Counted from the stretch's first letter, positions 46,499 to 57,010 are shown. The stretch is 64,000 bases of DNA from Bagarius yarrelli (GCA_005784505.1 VCAZ01000112.1:248001-312000); one strand, 5' to 3'. Made by a program: numbers and translations. The notes: generated by a model from the sequence alone, not told the origin.

Positions 46499-46765
46499 TT
46501 TGGGCAGCGTGGTGGCTTAGTGGTTAGTACTGTTGCCTTACAGCAAAAAGGTCCCAAGTTTGGTTTTCTCCTACAGTCCAAAAACATGTATATTAGGTTG
46601 ATGGGTGATTCTAAATTGCACATCAGAGTGTGTGTGCAGTTGTTTGTCTGTATGTGGCCCTGCGATAGACTGGCGAACCTGTCCAAGGTGTACCCCTGCA
46701 TTTCACCCATTGACAGATGGGACAGACTCCAGAAGATCCCCATGACCCTGATTAGGAATGAGATG
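46499..46765 (+). repeat. SINE-B copy leading into a minisatellite
   Basis: Head 'GGGCAGCGTGGTGGCTTAGT', middle 'CCAAAAACATGTATATTAGG', and 3' end 'GATCCCCATGACCCTGATTA'. An internal deletion removes the 'GGTCTTTCTGTGTGG' region. The tail passes directly into GGAT repeats. Confidence 0.9.
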
Positions 46766-47045
46766 GAATTGACAAATGGATGGATAGACGGCTGGATGGA
46801 TGGGTGGTTGGATGGGCGGGCAGGCGGTTGGATGGATGGATGGATGGATGGATGGAGGAATGAGCAGGCGGGCGGATAGAGGGATAGATAGCTGGTTGGG
46901 TGTAGGGCATTCAGATGGATGCAGGGATGGATGGATGGGTAGGTGTGTAGGTGGATGGATGGATAGAAGGATGGATGGATGGATGGATGAATTGATGGAT
47001 GGATTGAGGAAAGGAAGGATGGATGGATGGATGTATGGATGCATG
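46766..47045. repeat. (GGAT)n minisatellite
   Basis: About 280 bp of GGAT units with GGGC, GTGG, AGGT and TAGA variants. Antisense it encodes runs of HPSI, which explains a 209-codon minus-strand frame at 46,492-47,121 that is not a gene. Confidence 0.95.
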
Positions 47046-47430
47046 TTAAACATTTAATAAGGTTTTTATGGAATTGCCCAAAACGTGCAGGGCAGAAGGA
47101 AGGTTTAAATGTAAGATCCAAACTACAAATAAGTGCATATGCAACACCACTTAATGAGGTTCAGTTCAATTACAGTACAGGAGCTCAGCAATTTGTCATG
47201 AAATAATGTAGTGATTAATATCTAATGGTGCACTAAACTGTAGATGCTTCTTCAGCAATATGAAAGTACATCATAATAAAACAAAACACAGGAAATGATG
47301 ATCTATATATGCACTTATACAGTAATTAAGGACAAATAGATCAAAGTAAGAGACTAACTACAAGTACCTTGTTTTGTTTTGTGGTTTGTTCATTATCTAT
47401 TGTGTGTGTGACAGCGGTAGAGAGTCAAAG
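47046..47430. other. Unique sequence
   Basis: Nothing recognised. Confidence 0.4.
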
Positions 47431-47680
47431 GACACATCAAGCTTATCAGGTGACTTATTTTTTGCGTTTAATTAACGGTAATTAAATTATGTCGTGACTT
47501 TTTCATTGCAAGCTGTGGGGCACTAATTATATCCGTTTCACCAAGATTAGTTAAACGTCTGAAGACATCTTGTTTCACATGCACATTCCTTAAAGATAAC
47601 AATTTCTGCTTGGCTACTCTAATCAGGCTTGAGGCAAATGCTTAAGTTAGTTAAGAGGATGATTGTAGTGAATTAGGACG
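47431..47680. promoter_or_regulatory. Candidate conserved noncoding block 7
   Basis: Repeat-free with 'TTTAATTAACGGTAATTAAA' (overlapping homeodomain cores) and 'CTGCTTGGCTACTCTAATCA'. Inference from texture. Confidence 0.25.
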
Positions 47681-47740
47681 TATTAGATTTTTAAAAATAG
47701 AATTACCTCTGTGTTCGTGCTGGAAATCTGCAGCTGGAAT

Positions 47741-47800
47741 AGACAATGGATAGATAGACATCTGGATGGATGGGTTGGTAGGTGGTTGGATGCATGGATC
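47741..47800. repeat. Short GGAT/GATA run
   Basis: Degenerate copies of the same motif that makes up the 46,766-47,045 minisatellite. Confidence 0.7.
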
Positions 47801-48167
47801 AAACTCCATCTAGAGTTGTGAATTTTAATCTTTGCATGTTGCAAACAGCCAAAAAAATGCAAGGAAAATTGATTGTCGAAACATTCAGTGTCGTTTGGTT
47901 GAAGAACATTTTGGTAGAACATGTGACATGAAGGTGGTATTTCATAAAGGTTCTTCATCATTTGTTTCCATAATATCCAGCAGGTCTTTGAAATATTAAC
48001 AGGTAACAATTGTTGGACCATAGACATTTGGTGCAACCACTCAAAATTCCATAGAGAGTCCACCAGTTTGTTAGACTTTTTAGACTACTGTTTGTAGCTA
48101 CTTCATCATTGGAAGGTTGTAAGTTTGATTCTCAGGAATGCTCTAGCTATAATAGTCCATGGTACTT

Positions 48168-48390
48168 AAATTCAATTCAATTAATTTTATTTTTAACAAT
48201 AGACATTGTCTTAAAGCAGCTTTATCTTGAATGCAGTAACGTAAGTTTGTCCCTGATGAGCAAGCCGGTGGCGATTTGGCATGAAAAAACTCCCGGAGAT
48301 GAAGTAGGAAGAAATCTTGAGAGGAACCGGACTCAGGGGGGAAACCCTAGTCATTAGTGTGACAGTATATGTTTGTTAATTACACTTAGA
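48168..48390 (+). repeat. Family D repeat, most complete copy
   Basis: 'TTCAATTCAATTAATTTTAT', 'AATAGACATTGTCTTAAAGC', 'CCCTGATGAGCAAGCCGGTG', 'AAAACTCCCGGAGATGAAGT' and 'GAGGAACCGGACTCAGG'. It ends near 'GTTTGTTAATTACAC', as does the copy at 46,157. The 82-codon frame at 48,109 is a shadow. Confidence 0.75.
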
Positions 48391-49205
48391 TATGGAAAGA
48401 TATGGATTAATAAGTGTCTGTATTGTTGTGTTAAAGTTAAAGACATTGTGTATTTGGGGACTCCACCAAGAGTAGAAATGGCAGCATAATAAAAAGGGAG
48501 ATTCAGAAGGTACCAAGTAGATATAATCATTATTCTTTGAAAAAAAAAACCTCTATTATTTTTTGGAACAATGGTAGAACTTTTTTATGATCAATTTAAA
48601 GATTAAATATTTGTTGATGGCTTGTGTTAAACCTAATCTAATAACAAAATAAAACACAATGTTGCTTGTTGTTTTTTTCCCTAATTTATCAGATTTATTT
48701 TTCTTAATATGGCTCATGGTTCAATTCAAGAATTGGACTCAAGTATGAGATAATGGCTAACTCAGGAGCATACCAGACATATTTTATTTAGCCCCTAAAA
48801 TAGAGTGTGTATTAGATTTAATGTCTTTTCTCATAATGAGTCGCTTTTTCGTCCAGGAAAATAAATCAATACTTGTTTACAGACATTCTCTACAAAGGTC
48901 CTGGTTTTAAGCCTTTTGCACAAAATGCTTCTTTTTTTGTTTTGTTAAATTACCAAATAGCGATTATATCTTCGAATCATAACAACGCCACATGTACAAA
49001 TCGAGATGAATGTTCTCAAGCTGTGAGATGGAAATTGAGGGAAACATGAAAAATTCCAATAATTTGATGATAAAATTAAAGCTATTTTTAGGGGGAAAAT
49101 CATTAAGCAGGCAACACCAAAATGTTCAACTCAAACAAGAATATGACTCACACTAGGGTTGTTTGTAGTAAAATCTCATTGTTTGCCACATTCTTGGCAG
49201 TCCAG
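48391..49205. other. Unique AT-rich sequence
   Basis: No gene or recognised repeat. Confidence 0.4.
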
Positions 49206-49207
49206 AT

Positions 49208-49288
49208 GCCCAGACTGGTAGCTCAGTGGTCAAAGTGCAAGTTCAAATCTCAAGGCTTACCAGTCTTACCATGCTCGGCCCCTAAACA
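49208..49288 (+). repeat. SINE-A-related fragment, plus strand
   Basis: 'GACTGGTAGCTCAGTGGTCA' (A box TRGCNNAGTGG) and a box B-like 'AAGTTCAAATCTC', ending near 'GGCCCCTAAACAAGGC'. Confidence 0.6.
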
Positions 49289-49375
49289 AGGCTTTGGTGG
49301 TCCTTGAAATTGAGCTCATGGCCATCTAAATAGCAGTACAACATTTTAACCAGTGAGTTATGATACTGCAGTCGT
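49289..49375 (-). repeat. SINE-A-related fragment, minus strand
   Basis: 'TTGGTGGTCCTTGAAATTGA' to 'TTTTAACCAGTGAGTTATGA' is the head half of a SINE-A read on the minus strand. It faces the preceding plus-strand fragment. Confidence 0.6.
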
Positions 49376-49476
49376 AGGGCTGTACAATAGATCGTTTAAG
49401 CATTGACATCGCAATGTCTGCAATAGTCATTTTAAAGACTGTGTAATGTCGAATCGAGATTATTGTTGACTTCACC

Positions 49477-49514
<38 letters not shown>

Positions 49515-49560
49515 GAAATTCCCAAAGGGAAATTATAGCAGGTTTACAGCATTTTAGCAC
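49477..49560. repeat. (AGAT)n with attached retroposon tail
   Basis: About nine AGAT units (49,477-49,514) followed by 'GAAATTCCCAAAGGGAAATT' and 'GCAGGTTTACAGCATTTTAG'. This looks like the 3' end of a fish retroposon whose tail became the microsatellite. Confidence 0.75.
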
Positions 49561-49699
49561 AAGAAACCATCACTTTTGTAGCTATTACAAAGATTATTGT
49601 GCTGTTTGGAATATTGTATTTAAAAAGTAAAGTCTATACAGTGTGATTATTTGCTTTCTCTAGCTGAATCTCCAGAAAAAAAAAAAACACAACGCACAT

Positions 49700-49922
49700 G
49701 TAAATTCCTTTATTTTGTTACATATACTTTTTTACAGAACAGAAACATTTTTTTCCCCGCATATCCCATCTTAGTAGGTTGGGGTCAGAGTGCAGGGTCG
49801 GCTATGATCGCCCCTGGAGCAAAAAGGGTTAAGAGTCTTGCTCAAGGACCCAACAGTGGTTGGCTTGCTGGTGGTGGGGCTTGAACCCAGGTGTTTCTGG
49901 TCTTCAGATCAACAGCTCGTGG
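49700..49922 (-). repeat. SINE-C copy
   Basis: 'TTATTTTGTTACATATACTT' tail, 'GGGGTCAGAGTGCAGGGTCG', 'CAAGGACCCAACAGTGGTTG', and box B 'GGGCTTGAACCCAGG' (minus strand). The head is eroded at the right edge. Confidence 0.85.
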
Positions 49923-50374
49923 TTCATTTTTGTTTTATCGTATTTATTTATAATTATAATGTTTGTATAATATTTTATGGAGATGCACTCCCTTAAAAAT
50001 CATCTCAATTATTCTAAAATAATGAATTCTTTCCAAATAGCTATTCAAGTCATTTGGTGATTTTTTTTCCCTATTGCAACTATATATCCCAGAAAAAATA
50101 AATATCACAATGTCAGTTTTTTGGCAATATTGTGCACCCCTATGCAATATCTGTTTTGGTTATTAAAATCTCACTTCACTCCAGCAATTCTCATTACCCT
50201 GATAATAATCGATACAAACTGGTGGTAAATTCATCAACTGATGTGATCATTGAAATGGGATAATAATTCATGTAATTTTCAGATGCTATAATTTGAAACA
50301 TGATTAAAAAAAATAAAATGAACAAAAAATATACACATCATTTTCGTAAGCACAAATTAACTTTTCATGATGCG
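49923..50374. other. Unique AT-rich sequence
   Basis: No gene or recognised repeat. Confidence 0.4.
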
Positions 50375-50562
50375 ACGTGTAGCCTAGTGGTTAAGGTGCT
50401 GGACTGCCAATTTGGAAGATCAGTGTTCGGATTCCCAACGCCACCAAACTGCCACTGTTGGGCCCCTGAACAAGGCCCTGAACCCCCAATTGCTTAGTTG
50501 TAGAAAAGAGATACAAGTCGCTTTGGATAAGGGCGTCTGCCAAATGCCCTAAATTTAAATGT
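50375..50562 (+). repeat. SINE-A copy, full length
   Basis: Perfect A-box consensus TAGCCTAGTGG at 50,380-50,390, box B with one inserted G, and the complete tail 'GGGCGTCTGCCAAATGCCCT'. Frames on both strands here are shadows. Confidence 0.9.
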
Positions 50563-51285
50563 GCATAATGTAATTTAATCAATAAAGGACTAGCGTCCTC
50601 AAACAGTATATCTGGAATGGAACAGGGATTAAACGATATAAATAATTTATTTTAATGATTTCGTCAATATCAAGTTGCACAAACATACCTGATTCAGCTT
50701 ACTGCAATGCAAATGAACTGTCCTGGATTAAAACTAGATCCAATATGTGCAAGTTGTTGACTCTCCAATGAAAGGGGTTTTGCAAGTCTAATTTTAAAGG
50801 ATAAAAATGGTTTACAGGGATTTATTGGCACTTAAATAGTCTAAAGGACTGGACTCTTATTTGAGTCTGTCTGGGCTTAGCTTAAATTGGTATAAATAAT
50901 TCAGCTCTTCTAAATCGATAAATAACTTGCTCAATCAAAGTCAAATGTGTGTTGATAAAAACTCAAAAAAAAAAACCAAAACCTTTATATTAACTGCAGA
51001 TTTACTGGCTGAGAAGAACCAGGCTGTGTAATATCAGCCATTATATAGATACAAAAAGTTAATCATAGTGTATGAAACTGAATGGTGTAATGAAGTAAGA
51101 GTAATCGGATAATATAATTTTAAATTGAATTTAATGTCCCATATCATTAAAAAAAGTCATGGACTTAAATAATGCCTAAAAGTATTGGTACCTTTCGTCC
51201 TTGTCTGTCTTGTTTAGCTATTTGGTTATTTTTTTCGCTATGTAGTATTCAAATCTTATTTATTTATTTTGAAATAAGGGGTAGC
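50563..51285. other. Unique AT-rich sequence
   Basis: No gene or recognised repeat. Confidence 0.4.
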
Positions 51286-51485
51286 GGAGAAGTGGTAGCG
51301 CAGTGGTTAAGGGGTTGGACCACTAATTGGAATATCAGGGTTTGATTTCCACCAAGCTCCACCAAGTTGCCTCTGCTAGGCCCCTGGGACAGGCCCGTAA
51401 GCCTAATTGCTTAGTTGTTATAAAAAAGATGAATCGATAAGGTCCCTCTGGATAAGGACGTCTACCAAAATGCTGTAAATGTAAT
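51286..51485 (+). repeat. SINE-A copy, full length
   Basis: 'GAAGTGGTAGCGCAGTGGTT' head, box B 'GGGTTTGATTTCC', 'CCAAGCTCCACCAAGTTGCC', and tail 'GGACGTCTACCAAAATGCTG'. Confidence 0.85.
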
Positions 51486-52309
51486 AATAGATAAATAAAT
51501 AACAATAAAAATAAACCTTTTATTACAAAGTTTCACTGCTTCTGTACCTAAAAATAAAAATACAAAAGGGGCACAAACCAATGGATGGATGTATACATGC
51601 AAAAATTGTACATGCTTATTCATTCTTGTTTTTTTTAATGCCACACATATAAATCATGCGATATAAAACCTTTATTGCATCCCTAAAAAAATGCTGATGA
51701 TATTCAAGCCCATTTTTACCTTCATTAATTTTTCCACTGTACTAATGAATTTTATTGTACGGCTCAGGAATATAAAAAAAGGAAGAAAGTTCATATTTTG
51801 TGCACACAAAATAGCAGTAACACAAAGCGCACCTTATTTGCCTAATTAGAAGATTTTTATCATGAGGGTCATGCAAAGCCCAATTAAAGATGTATTTATT
51901 TATTGTAATGATTTATGTTTTATTAATAATTAAATAAAATTATTAAGAGCAATCGCAGCCAAAGCTGAACAAAAAATATGTCACACCTTGGAACACATTT
52001 TTGAATCTAGATATATATTTAAACCACTAGGGTGTTCATCTACATAATGCCATTTACTCTACAGCAACTACAGGAACCTCTTTCCTGCGATTTACCTGTC
52101 ATTACAGAATAATTGTGCTCTCTGGATTGCGATTTGATGCCTGTGCAGGCACATTTTAAATAATTGCCTGTGGATCTATAGGCCTATCATTGTGTAACTG
52201 AAACTCAGATGGGTTTTGTAATGAAGGGGAGGAAATTAATGAAGTGATCAGGAAATTTGTTTGATATCAAATTCTGGAGTGGTGGAGTGGAAAAGGAGAA
52301 GAAAGAACT
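51486..52309. other. Unique sequence; possible regulatory block at 52.06-52.26 kb
   Basis: AT-rich up to 52.0 kb. At 52,060-52,260 there is a repeat-free block ('TCATTACAGAATAATTGTGC', 'GATTGCGATTTGATGCCTGT') that resembles conserved noncoding DNA. Confidence 0.25.
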
Positions 52310-52640
52310 TTGTAAACAAAGGACAAACTAAGGAAACAAACTAAATCTCAGTGTAGATCTGGACTCAGAAACATAAGGAAACTTAAGAACAAGCATCACA
52401 AGCTAGAACATTAGCATTTAGCATTAGCAATTAGCATTGTATTACAACCTGAGGAAGACGATGGAAACGACATTGGGGATAACCTAGGAGTATGCAGGAA
52501 AGACATTAAGACATGAACAGAAACACATGGGATATATATACTCACAGAAAAGGTGGGGGGGGGCAAGCAACACCTAGAAACAGGGAATCAACCAATGACA
52601 GGACAGGGGATGGACAAAACTGAAAAAAAAAAGTTCTAGT
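52310..52640. repeat. Family I repeat
   Basis: 'AACAGGGAATCAACCAATGA' and 'CAGGACAGGGGATGGACAAA' match the copies at 42,965 and 59,690. A 'GCATTTAGCATTAGCAATTA' stretch is internal to this copy. The left limit is approximate. Confidence 0.5.
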
Positions 52641-52857
52641 ATGCTTGTATCAGTATCTTGTGGTCCTGTGGGGAATCTTCCTTCATGACCGTTACAGGTG
52701 ACAAGAAATTAAAATTTTAAGGTTGTTATAGTGAAAATAAATAAAGGAGAGTAAATATGTAATATAGTCTGTTTTGTATACTTTTCTGTTCATGGATGTC
52801 TTGTTATAAAAGGTGCACTAATGTAACCTCAGTGCACGCCAGTGCAAAATAATGACA
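52641..52857. other. Unique sequence
   Basis: Nothing recognised. Confidence 0.35.
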
Positions 52858-52996
52858 GGGTAGCTGGAAGGACAGTGTTTAGTGTTTAATGCTAAATGAA
52901 AGATCAGGGTTGGATTTCTAACACCACCAAGTTGTCACTGTTTGGCCCCTGTAGGCCGTTAACCCCCAATTGCTCAGTAGTATAAAAATTTAATGG
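52858..52996 (+). repeat. SINE-A copy, tail lost
   Basis: 'GATCAGGGTTGGATTTCTAA' (box B damaged), 'CACCACCAAGTTGTCACTGT', 'CCCCCAATTGCTCAGTAGTA'. It ends before the CTGCCAAATG tail. Confidence 0.75.
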
Positions 52997-53454
52997 CACA
53001 TATGGAAGTGGCACGAAACTAAATTGGCTACATGCTACACGGTGTTCACACATTCATGAGAAAAAAAAAGATCCGAGTCACATGGGCAAAAAAAAATCAG
53101 ATTTGGACCACATTTGTCTGCAGTGTGAACATAGCAGAAGTATCAGCTGAGAGTAACCTGAGTGTTGTGTTTAGGCTGCCCCAAAATGATTAGCTTATCT
53201 GAGCTGTTGGTTGGTTGCTCCACACTACGCTCATATGCAACCATTGCACAGAATTTGTTGGTTCTAAGGGAATTCACTATAGCACAGTGCTTGGATTTTA
53301 TTTCAAATTTGACTTTGTTTTCGAAAGACAGAAAAACAAATGTGGGAGGAATTCCGCTGGAAGTGAGATTTCTCCAAACACCTCTGTGCTTCATAAAAAG
53401 TGATAACATTCCATTAAAAGCAAGAGGTTTCCCCCATTGTCTTTTTATCCAAAA
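52997..53454. other. Unassigned sequence with a 149-codon frame
   Basis: The plus-strand frame at 53,162-53,611 is the longest not due to a minisatellite. It has no motif I recognise, no clear promoter, and its 3' third enters the Tc1-like element. A minus-strand frame overlaps it. I regard it as chance or transposon-derived. Confidence 0.3.
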
Positions 53455-54026
53455 CATTGTACACCTACTTGTTCAATCAGCCGATTGTGTGGCAGCTGGG
53501 CGTTGCATAAAATCACACAGATCCAGTCCGGCTTCGGGTAATTTTCACAATTTGAGGTCAATGATTTTTGACTGTGCCATGATTGTTGGCTGGGTTGAGT
53601 ATTTTCTATGACTGCTTGTCTCCTAGTGATTTAAATGCACAACACTCAGAATGGTGCAATATAGAAAAAAGCATCGAGTGAGTGGCAGTTTGGTGGAAGA
53701 AAATGCCTTGTTGATGAGGGAGGTTGAGGAGGAATGCATTGAGCTATGCTGGAAAGGCTACAGTAGCTTAGAATGCACAAAATTTGAAGCAGATGGGCTA
53801 CAACAGCAAAATACAGCGTCAGGTCCGATTTCTGTCAGCCAAGAACAGAAAGCTAAAACTGCAGTAGGCGCAGGGTCACCAAAACTGGACAGCTGAAGAC
53901 TGGCTAGAAAAACTGGACCTGGCGTGAATGATCTTGATTTTTGCTGAGGTACAAAAGTACTATGGTCAATAGTACAACCCTATCTGCCAACAGTTTACAC
54001 AGGTAAAGGGTATTTATTAATGTGGA

Positions 54027-54627
54027 CAGTTTTGGGCAGTAGTAACGACGCTACTATCTTAGTAGCACTGTGGTAATAGCATCTAAAGCAAATAGTTTTT
54101 TAGTGGCGAAGCTCTTTTGTTGATCAAGTAGCGCAGTAGCATCCACACAAGCTACATTTACTAATAGTGGACCTGTTAGTGATGCCACCGCCATTGAGCG
54201 TTGTTGAGGGCTGTGTTGGCCGACAAATGTACTTCCTTATGACAGTGATTTCTTCTGCTTTGTGTTTTACAGCGGTTGCATTATTGCCACCTTTTGCTCT
54301 GGACAGTGGCGTCATGAACCAATCACTGGGGTGACACATGGAAAATTTACTTGATAGAAATATGGCAGAGGGTGAGAAATTTATCCTAAGGCAAGATATC
54401 ACCGTGGTCATACATTTGAGAATAACAGTACAAAATAAAATAAAAAACATTGCGCAAAAGTCTAAAGTTGGTTCGATATAAAAAAGAAAAATTTAAAAAT
54501 ACATGTAGTACGCTACAGTTGCTGTATCTTAGCTTGCTACATTTCAGTTTTTTACCTCAGCTTTATTTAACGTCGCATAACTGATACCGTATCTCACTAC
54601 ATTTTCCAAGTAGCTTAAGTGACACTG
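54027..54627. mobile_element. Family H hAT-like element nested in Tc1
   Basis: About 601 bp with ends CAGTTTTGGGC and ...TTAAGTGACACTG, typical of hAT CAGTG/CACTG termini. Flanks AATGTGGA and GATATGGA agree at 6 of 8 positions, as an 8-bp hAT target duplication would. Shifting the boundary gives a perfect TGGACAGT repeat at 54,023 and 54,632. It shares its centre and right end with the copy at 31,115-31,607. No transposase frame. Confidence 0.7.
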
Positions 54628-54985
54628 GATATGGACAGTGTTTCTGGCATACTTTGGGCCCATTTATAATAATCATTATTATACTTCGGTGTCTGTTTAT
54701 GGCTAATTCCAGCATTATAATGCCCCTGATTATAAAAGGAACGATTTCCATAATCTGGTTAAAATGAACAGAACAAATATTTCAGTGTTCGTTAGTGGCT
54801 TTTCACCTGATCTAAATGTAGTTGAACACATTAGGTCTGAGGTAAAATTAGAGGTTTGCAGCATGAAAGTGCTCCTAAAACTTCTACAAAGAATGCATAA
54901 TGCAATATTGTTAACGTATGAAAAAATATAAATCACTGCAGAATATATTTAACATTTAGCCATACAAAAAGGGGCTAGGTGTATT

Positions 54986-55330
54986 TGTCAGGACTCCACC
55001 CTCCCGCCAGCAGAGGGCACCTTCACCTGAATACTAATCCTCACACTACACTTCCGGTTTGAGCACTATTTAGCCTAGCCGATTTTGCCATTACATTGCG
55101 AAGTATTGTTCTATTATGAGACATACCAAGCGCTATATTCTCTAGACTGATTTTATAGTTTTGACCCCTGCCTGTATCTCGACTTTTGATTCTGCGTTTT
55201 GGATTTGTCTGCCTGTGTTCCCTGTGTACCATCTTCTGCCTGCATTCTGACTGCGTTTCTGAACAACCCTGTATTATTTAATAAAAGTGCTTTACCGCAA
55301 TATGGATTCTATTCCGTCTGGTGCTACACA
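54986..55330 (+). mobile_element. Solo LTR, 345 bp, with 5-bp target duplication
   Basis: Begins TGTCAGGACTCC and ends GGTGCTACACA, so it has TG...CA termini with TGT/ACA inverted ends. It is flanked by GTATT on both sides (54,981-54,985 and 55,331-55,335), a perfect 5-bp duplication. A polyadenylation signal AATAAA lies at 55,280-55,285. No internal coding region or second LTR is nearby. The 5-bp duplication fits a Ty3/gypsy-type or ERV-like retroelement; I cannot say which. Confidence 0.75.
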
Positions 55331-55414
55331 GTATTATTGATACGTAATATATTAATAGCAAGGTACATCTCTACCTAGGTGGAACATAGTGTTCCTAAAA
55401 AAGTATGGCCAGTA

Positions 55415-55910
55415 CAATATGGTAGTATGTACAATACTAGCCTAAAACTGTTAGGGGAAAAATACTTCCAGTCTATTTCAAAGTATTGAAATAAAATTGT
55501 AGAACTTAACAACGGTGTGCCAGTGTGGGAAAGGACTTCATCTCATATAGTTTCAGAACAAGAGAATCACCAGAGAATCACGTCAGCTGTGATATTACCA
55601 TAGAGGTAACCGTTTCTCTGTTAAGGGAGTAGGATCAGTTACATAAAAATTCATTATGCTATAAAGCTCATTTGCAGAAAATGCAATGCATTGCAAAAAA
55701 AAATCAATGTTGGATGTTAAGGAGAGTCGGTAATGCCTTCAAACGCTATCCGATATACAGTCTAATCACATACAGTACGGTGTTATATTGCTAACCCTAT
55801 ATATCTAAGCTTGGATTACTCAGAACTTACTTTGCTTTATTCTTCTTCTAAATCCTACCAAAAAACTCCTGATGTTTTGATGATTTTTTTAGTTTAATGG
55901 TATTTTATAG
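55415..55910. other. Unique sequence
   Basis: No gene or recognised repeat. Confidence 0.4.
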
Positions 55911-56271
55911 AGGCACCAAGGTGGCTTAGTGGTTAGAACTGTTGCCTCATGGCAAGAAGGTCCAAGGTTGGTATATCCGACAGGGGTCTTTCTGTGTGGA
56001 GTTTACATGGTTTCCCTAGGGTTGCGTGGGTTTACTCTGGGTACTCCGGTTTCCTCCAACAGTCCAAAAACAGGTATGTTAGATTAGTTGGTGATTCTAA
56101 ATTTGCCCATAGGAGTCAGTGTGAGTGTGTGTGGGGTTGCCCTGTGATGGACTGTCACTGTCCAGGATTTATCCTTTGCCTTTCGCCCAATGACAACTGG
56201 GATAGACTCATGCAGATCCCCAATGTCCCTGAAAAGAAATAAACGGGTATAGACAATGGATTGATAGATAG
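55911..56271 (+). repeat. SINE-B copy, the longest here
   Basis: 'GGCACCAAGGTGGCTTAGTG' head, 'GGGTCTTTCTGTGTGGAGTT', 'GTTGCGTGGGTTTACTCTGG', and 'GGGATAGACTCATGCAGATC'. The tail is 'AGACAATGGATTGATAGATA' in place of GAATG units. Confidence 0.9.
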
Positions 56272-56387
56272 AGTAAGACACCATTCTGAAAAGTCTTTTT
56301 TTTTTATTTTCTCACATTCAAATTAGATTTATCTATGGTTCACATATAGAACCAAGGTTTTTAAAAAACATTTTTCAACCCACTCCA

Positions 56388-56506
56388 ACATACACCCTTA
56401 TCCAGAACGACTTACAATTATCTTTTTTTTTGCAACTGAGCAATTGGGAATTAAGGTCCTTGCTGGGGGCTCAGCAGTGGTGTCTTGCTGGAACTGGAGT
56501 CGAGAT
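56388..56506 (-). repeat. SINE-A fragment, head missing
   Basis: 'ACACCCTTATCCAGAACGAC' and 'CTCAGCAGTGGTGTCTTGCT'. It stops at the box B region, so it is 5' truncated. Confidence 0.75.
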
Positions 56507-56553
56507 TTATAGATTTAAATCCTTCTGAATCACATATTGAATGGAGTCCTTGG

Positions 56554-56581
56554 AGTCAGAGTCACTTGAGTGACTCCGACT
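56554..56581. repeat. 13-bp inverted repeat, one mismatch
   Basis: AGTCAGAGTCACT and AGTGACTCCGACT are separated by TG, with one mismatch. The AGTGACTC core is AP-1-like. Confidence 0.85.
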
Positions 56582-56755
56582 GCTTTTGTCACAGTCCTTC
56601 CACTAGAGGGCACCCAATGAATCCTTAGAATTCACAGAATCCATGGACTCATGAATCTTACACAATTAGTCCCTCAAACCCGGCTATTCCACTATTTGCA
56701 GGTGTATCAGAACATGCAATATTAAACAACAACTTAGCAAGTCAGCTACTTGTTG

Positions 56756-57010
56756 GGGGCAGTGGTGGCTCAAATGGTTAAGGCGCTGATCTGTAGACTC
56801 CACCACCGCCAGCTGTTGATCTGAAGAACAGAAACACCCGGGTTCAAGCCCCACCACTAGCAAGCCAACCAGGGTTAAGGGTCCTTGAGCAAGACCCTTA
56901 ATGCTCCAAGGGCGTATTAAAGCTGACCCTGCGCTTGGACCCCAACTTACTAAGAAAAAAGAATTTCACTGTGCTGTAAAAAAGTATATGTGACAAAATA
57001 AAGGCATTAT
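56756..57010 (+). repeat. SINE-C copy, long subfamily
   Basis: Head 'GGGGGCAGTGGTGGCTCAAA', then an extra 'CCACCACCGCCAGCTGTTGA' block before the normal box B 'CGGGTTCAAGCCCC' (about 56,839). Tail 'AATTTCACTGTGCTGTAAAA' and 'TGTGACAAAATAAAGGC'. The extra block is shared with the copy at 62,559. Confidence 0.9.

Larger units (their letters stand above)
53455..55414 (+). mobile_element. Tc1-like transposon relic, twice interrupted
   Basis: A degenerate Tc1/mariner element in three pieces. Piece 1 (53,455-54,026) starts near 'GTACACCTACTTGTTCAATC' and encodes transposase scraps such as HQNWTAEDW at 53,877-53,903. Piece 2 (54,628-54,985) has 'GGCATACTTTGGGCCC' and SPDLNVVEH at 54,803-54,829, the region of a DDE catalytic motif. 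Piece 3 (55,336-55,414) ends 'GTTCCTAAAAAAGTATGGCC', resembling the family's terminal repeat. A hAT-like element and a solo LTR separate the pieces. Stops and shifts are frequent, so it is long dead. Confidence 0.75.

Noticed and set aside
46492..47121. 209-codon minus-strand and 161-codon plus-strand frames rich in HPSI or GWMD
   Set aside because: They are translations of the GGAT minisatellite plus a SINE-B and have no independent coding evidence.
53162..53611. 149-codon plus-strand frame
   Set aside because: No recognisable motif, overlapped by a 104-codon antisense frame, and its end runs into the dead Tc1-like element.
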